Part shown: piece by piece, positions 61,259 through 64,000 of the stretch | How positions within the stretch are numbered: the stretch's first letter is position 1 | Layout of the letters: each line of letters opens with the position of its first letter | Assembly (NCBI RefSeq): GCF_963676275.1 | Contig: NZ_OY781091.1 | Location: 4,204,501-4,268,500 of the forward strand | DNA from: an uncultured Cohaesibacter sp. | GTDB taxonomy: Bacteria; Pseudomonadota; Alphaproteobacteria; Rhizobiales; Cohaesibacteraceae | Reading direction: 5' to 3' | DNA length: 64,000 nucleotides | Notes under the pieces: generated by a model | What the model was told of the DNA's origin: nothing | The model's input: the letters and a program-made list of their open reading frames with translations, nothing else | The model's database searches: none | Made by a program: the position numbers and the translations under genes

Positions 61259-63948
61259 AGCCGACCTCCCCGCATGACAAGCCCGGCCCCGAAAAGAAAA
61301 GAGGCCAGCAGGATCAGAGGAACATGCATCGGCTGTGGTGGCACACCAATAGAACGCGCGCCTTGCGCACTGGTAGGCAACCGGTCCAGCGCCCCGCCTG
61401 TTGCATCGGCAATTGCCTTCAGGCCGGAAAGGTTGACCCCATGGCTGGCAGCCTCCCTGTCATCGGATCGTCTGGAAATGGCGTGAGGTACAGTGATCGG
61501 AATGACCTCGGCCTGAGCCCGCGCCCCAAGACCACCTTCCCTGAGAACCAGAAGCCCCTTTTCGGCACCCTCCGGTTGACGCTCCGCACTGGCCAGAACC
61601 GGCTGCGGTAAAGCAAAGCGCCCTTCAAACAGCCCCTCATCCTGCCCCTCAGTCTGCCCCCCCGACGGTCCTACTGGCTGCATGGGAATACCGATCGTCT
61701 TGTCGCCGATCACCAGACTGACCGACAGACTTTGCGGCAGCAAAGCCTCGTCAGCCTTGCCTTCAACAGAGATACGCAGGGCAATTTCGTCTCCCAGATC
61801 CCTCAGCTGGAAGCCATAGCGAGCACGATCGGACCATTTGACCAATTGCAACAGACTGGCCTCGATAGAGGCCCGTCCGGCCTCACTATCAGTCCAGTCG
61901 CCATCGAGAGCGGAGAGAAAGACTCCCACCGAACCATTGTTCAACTGCTTTGCGTCCCGAAAAGCGAGCACGGGTTCCCCTTCAAGTCCATCGCTGACCA
62001 GCGCCCGAATGGCGTCCTGCCTCGCATAGGAGAAGGCAACGCCGGAGGTTGCAAGTCCACCCGAGATACCATCAATCGGCGCAACGATGCGAGGATGCAC
62101 CAGATCGGGCGAAAAGAATTCTTTCCGCTCTTCCGGATCATAGGAATCCGGTTTGAAGGAAAGCCCCTGTCCGGATTGCAGGATCTGAGATTGCCGCGCC
62201 GCTTTGGCGATCTCGTCATTCAGCGGCATGCCGCCACTGCTATATTGTAGATAATAAAAGGATAATCCCGCCTTCGCATAGTCGTAAGGGTCAACCATGC
62301 CGTCCGTGATCAGAAAAACCGATGTATAATTGCCCGTTGCCGCCAAAGCCCGTGTAAAAGCGCGTGAAACATTGGAGCTGTCGCCGCTGGGAAAGCGGCT
62401 GGCAAAATCGCGAATCACCTGTTTGCCCGCCGCATCACCATGTTGACGCCCGGTGCTCAGCCCACCAAAAGTGATCAGTTCGAGACTGTCCTGTGGCCGC
62501 AGATAATCCAGAATATCGGCAACAGCCAGACGCGCTGCCGCGAGCCCTCCGCCAGCCATCGAGCCTGATGTATCCACCAGAACGATGGTGTCTCTGGGTG
62601 GCGGATCCTGTAGCAGAAATTTGGGATCGGGCGAAACTGGCAACAGCGGATCAAGGGCCGTATTGGCAAAGCTCTGAACCACGGTTGGTTCCTCGCGCGC
62701 CCCGCGCATGGGGCCATTGACCAGAAACAGCCCCAGTCCCCTTTGCTCAACGGCGTCGGCCAGCTGTGTCAATTGCCCGGCATCAAGCCGGTGAGCCTCA
62801 ACACTGCCCAGAACAACCATGTCGAAATCATCAAGCCCGGAAATGTCCATCTGCGTGCGTTGTTCCACTTCGAACCGCTCCTTGGGCAACAGGGAAAGAA
62901 AAGCGGTGTCTCCCAGCCCGAGCACCCGCACCGGCGAAGAGACCAGCGTAAAGACGCGCGCACCAAATGCCTGTTCCCCCCTTTCCAGATCGAGAGCGGC
63001 AAATTGCAGCCCGCGCCCGTCAAAGCGGACAGGAAATTTGAGCGCAGCAATCGCCCCGTCCGTTGCCAGCCGGTCTTTCTCAAGCGCCAGCGTCTCGCCA
63101 TTGTGCTTGAGGCTCATCTGCCAGTCGGTCCCGTCTGCCTTCCCTCCCGAGGCCTCGCCCGGATCAAAGACAATGCGCAGATCAGGCGCGCTGCCGGATT
63201 GAACCCGAGGCGGCAGATAGGAGGAAACGATCCCTTCCGATGCCTCGCCAGCATCAAGGGAGGTGATGAACACCCGGTGCAACCGACCTTCAAGCGCAGG
63301 CGCCAGTCTGGCAAGAGGCATGGTCGTTGCATTGCCATCGCTGATCAGGAAAATCACATCCTCATCATTCTGCTCATTCGCCAGAGCCTCCGCTTTCCGG
63401 AGCGCGGCAGCGATATCACTGCCGTCGGCCTGAAGGCGATCAGGCCGTTCATCCCGCCTGAGCATCTCAAGACCATCAGACAGGCTGGCCCGATCGAGCC
63501 TGATATCCACCGAAGCCGCAAAATCAATCAGCGAAAGCCGCGTGTTGGCATCATTTGCGTCGGCCAGTTCGGCCAGTTCCTGCGCCAGCTTCCCGATCCG
63601 GGCCTTCCTGTCCGCATCCTGCCGGTGCGCGCTTTGCGACTGATCCACCACGAGGATGAAATGCTTCGTCTGAACAGAAGGCTGATGCATGAAAACCGGT
63701 CGCCCGGCGGCAACGGCCAGCAGAAAGGCGGCAAGCATAATCACCCCTGAACGCCCAATGGCCCAGAAGCTTGCCAAATGGCCGCTCTCACCGCGCCGCA
63801 CAAGATGAAAAAGGCCGAACAAAAGCAGCAGGGCCAACAGACCCAGCGCGCCCCAACTGGCCAGTTGGGCAACAGCGCCACTTTCCTCGCAGCGGGCAGA
63901 CCAACCGGCGCTTGAAAGATAAGGAAAAACCAGCGAGCAAGCGGTCAT
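61255..63948 (-). CDS. Membrane protein with two von Willebrand A domains
   Basis: The 897-residue protein has membrane helices at about 30-49 and 64-84 and near the C-terminus (about 873-892). Between them are two vWA domains. The first (about 95-235) has MIDAS motif DQSQS (102-106) and FLISDG (Asp204). The second (about 452-600) has DTSGS (459-463) and FLITDG (Asp549). A GATase1-like stretch (about 340-415, VLGLGDTAFLSLLPKERFEV ... GLGLFLVNGPM) lies between. Helix number and charges place the vWA part in the periplasm. GGGAGGAG precedes the ATG, which overlaps the previous stop. It is the vWA partner of the MoxR ATPase. Confidence 0.88.
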   Translation of the reverse strand: MTACSLVFPYLSSAGWSARCEESGAVAQLASWGALGLLALLLLFGLFHLVRRGESGHLASFWAIGRSGVIMLAAFLLAVAAGRPVFMHQPSVQTKHFILVVDQSQSAHRQDADRKARIGKLAQELAELADANDANTRLSLIDFAASVDIRLDRASLSDGLEMLRRDERPDRLQADGSDIAAALRKAEALANEQNDEDVIFLISDGNATTMPLARLAPALEGRLHRVFITSLDAGEASEGIVSSYLPPRVQSGSAPDLRIVFDPGEASGGKADGTDWQMSLKHNGETLALEKDRLATDGAIAALKFPVRFDGRGLQFAALDLERGEQAFGARVFTLVSSPVRVLGLGDTAFLSLLPKERFEVEQRTQMDISGLDDFDMVVLGSVEAHRLDAGQLTQLADAVEQRGLGLFLVNGPMRGAREEPTVVQSFANTALDPLLPVSPDPKFLLQDPPPRDTIVLVDTSGSMAGGGLAAARLAVADILDYLRPQDSLELITFGGLSTGRQHGDAAGKQVIRDFASRFPSGDSSNVSRAFTRALAATGNYTSVFLITDGMVDPYDYAKAGLSFYYLQYSSGGMPLNDEIAKAARQSQILQSGQGLSFKPDSYDPEERKEFFSPDLVHPRIVAPIDGISGGLATSGVAFSYARQDAIRALVSDGLEGEPVLAFRDAKQLNNGSVGVFLSALDGDWTDSEAGRASIEASLLQLVKWSDRARYGFQLRDLGDEIALRISVEGKADEALLPQSLSVSLVIGDKTIGIPMQPVGPSGGQTEGQDEGLFEGRFALPQPVLASAERQPEGAEKGLLVLREGGLGARAQAEVIPITVPHAISRRSDDREAASHGVNLSGLKAIADATGGALDRLPTSAQGARSIGVPPQPMHVPLILLASFLFGAGLVMRGGRL

Positions 63949-64000
63949 CGGCTCCTCCCTGTTGTCAGACGAAGCGCCAGAATGCGCTCAAACACCAGAC
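63945..64000 (-). CDS. C-terminal end of an upstream operon gene, cut by the window
   Basis: On the - strand the last 17 codons of a gene (ending VFERILALRLTTGRSR) lead to a TGA that overlaps the ATG of the vWA gene (ATGA). The coupling and the embedded ribosome site support a real gene. It is too short to identify. Confidence 0.5.
   Translation of the reverse strand, partial: LVFERILALRLTTGRSR

Overview
The window reads as chromosomal DNA of an alphaproteobacterium, most likely a marine or host-associated member of the Hyphomicrobiales. I judge this from the gene style only: many ABC, TTT and ECF uptake systems, a MacAB pump, moderate-to-high GC, and LacI- and AraC-controlled sugar loci. 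The genus is not determined. There are no rRNA or tRNA genes, insertion sequences, phage genes or CRISPR arrays that I can see.

Left part (1-20.8 kb): catabolism and uptake. A four-carbon acid-sugar operon (a D-2-hydroxyacid dehydrogenase cut by the window edge, then OtnK-, OtnC- and OtnI-like enzymes) ends in a terminator and is followed by a tripartite tricarboxylate-type transporter (TctB-TctC-TctA). A solitary ammonium channel with a possible sigma54 promoter follows. Then comes what looks like one regulon split into two arms. A spermidine/iron-type ABC transporter (8.9-12.9 kb, + strand) faces an IMPase-family phosphatase, a LacI-family regulator and a UgpBAECQ-ordered ABC transporter with a glycerophosphodiesterase (13.0-20.6 kb, - strand). 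Almost the same 16-bp CG-centred palindrome lies upstream of both arms, so the LacI protein probably controls both transporters. A glycerophosphodiester, possibly glycerophosphoinositol, is a reasonable substrate guess.

Middle part (20.8-42.5 kb): MacB and MacA (MacA has a 15-serine tract), a candidate small RNA with a strong terminator, a RimB-like protease/RimK ligase fusion, an EamA exporter, homoserine dehydrogenase, and a nickel locus. That locus has NikR divergent from nikK-M-L-Q with a perfect GTATGA-N16-TCATAC box. It lacks the ATPase gene, and NikR has lost three of its four canonical nickel ligands. Next is an AraC-regulated operon with a DUF5107/TPR protein, an arabinose-type ABC transporter and an aldose epimerase.

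Right part (42.7-64.0 kb, all - strand): the most unusual region. At least eleven tightly packed, mostly overlapping genes encode a two-vWA-domain membrane protein, a MoxR-family AAA+ ATPase, several unrecognised soluble and membrane proteins, a 2511-residue membrane-anchored beta-propeller-like protein, a polytopic M48 (HECAH) metallopeptidase and a small acidic protein. This matches the concept of a MoxR-vWA-beta-propeller ternary system. Predicted topology places vWA, propeller and ATPase on different sides of the membrane, linked by small membrane proteins. The operon begins beyond the right edge.
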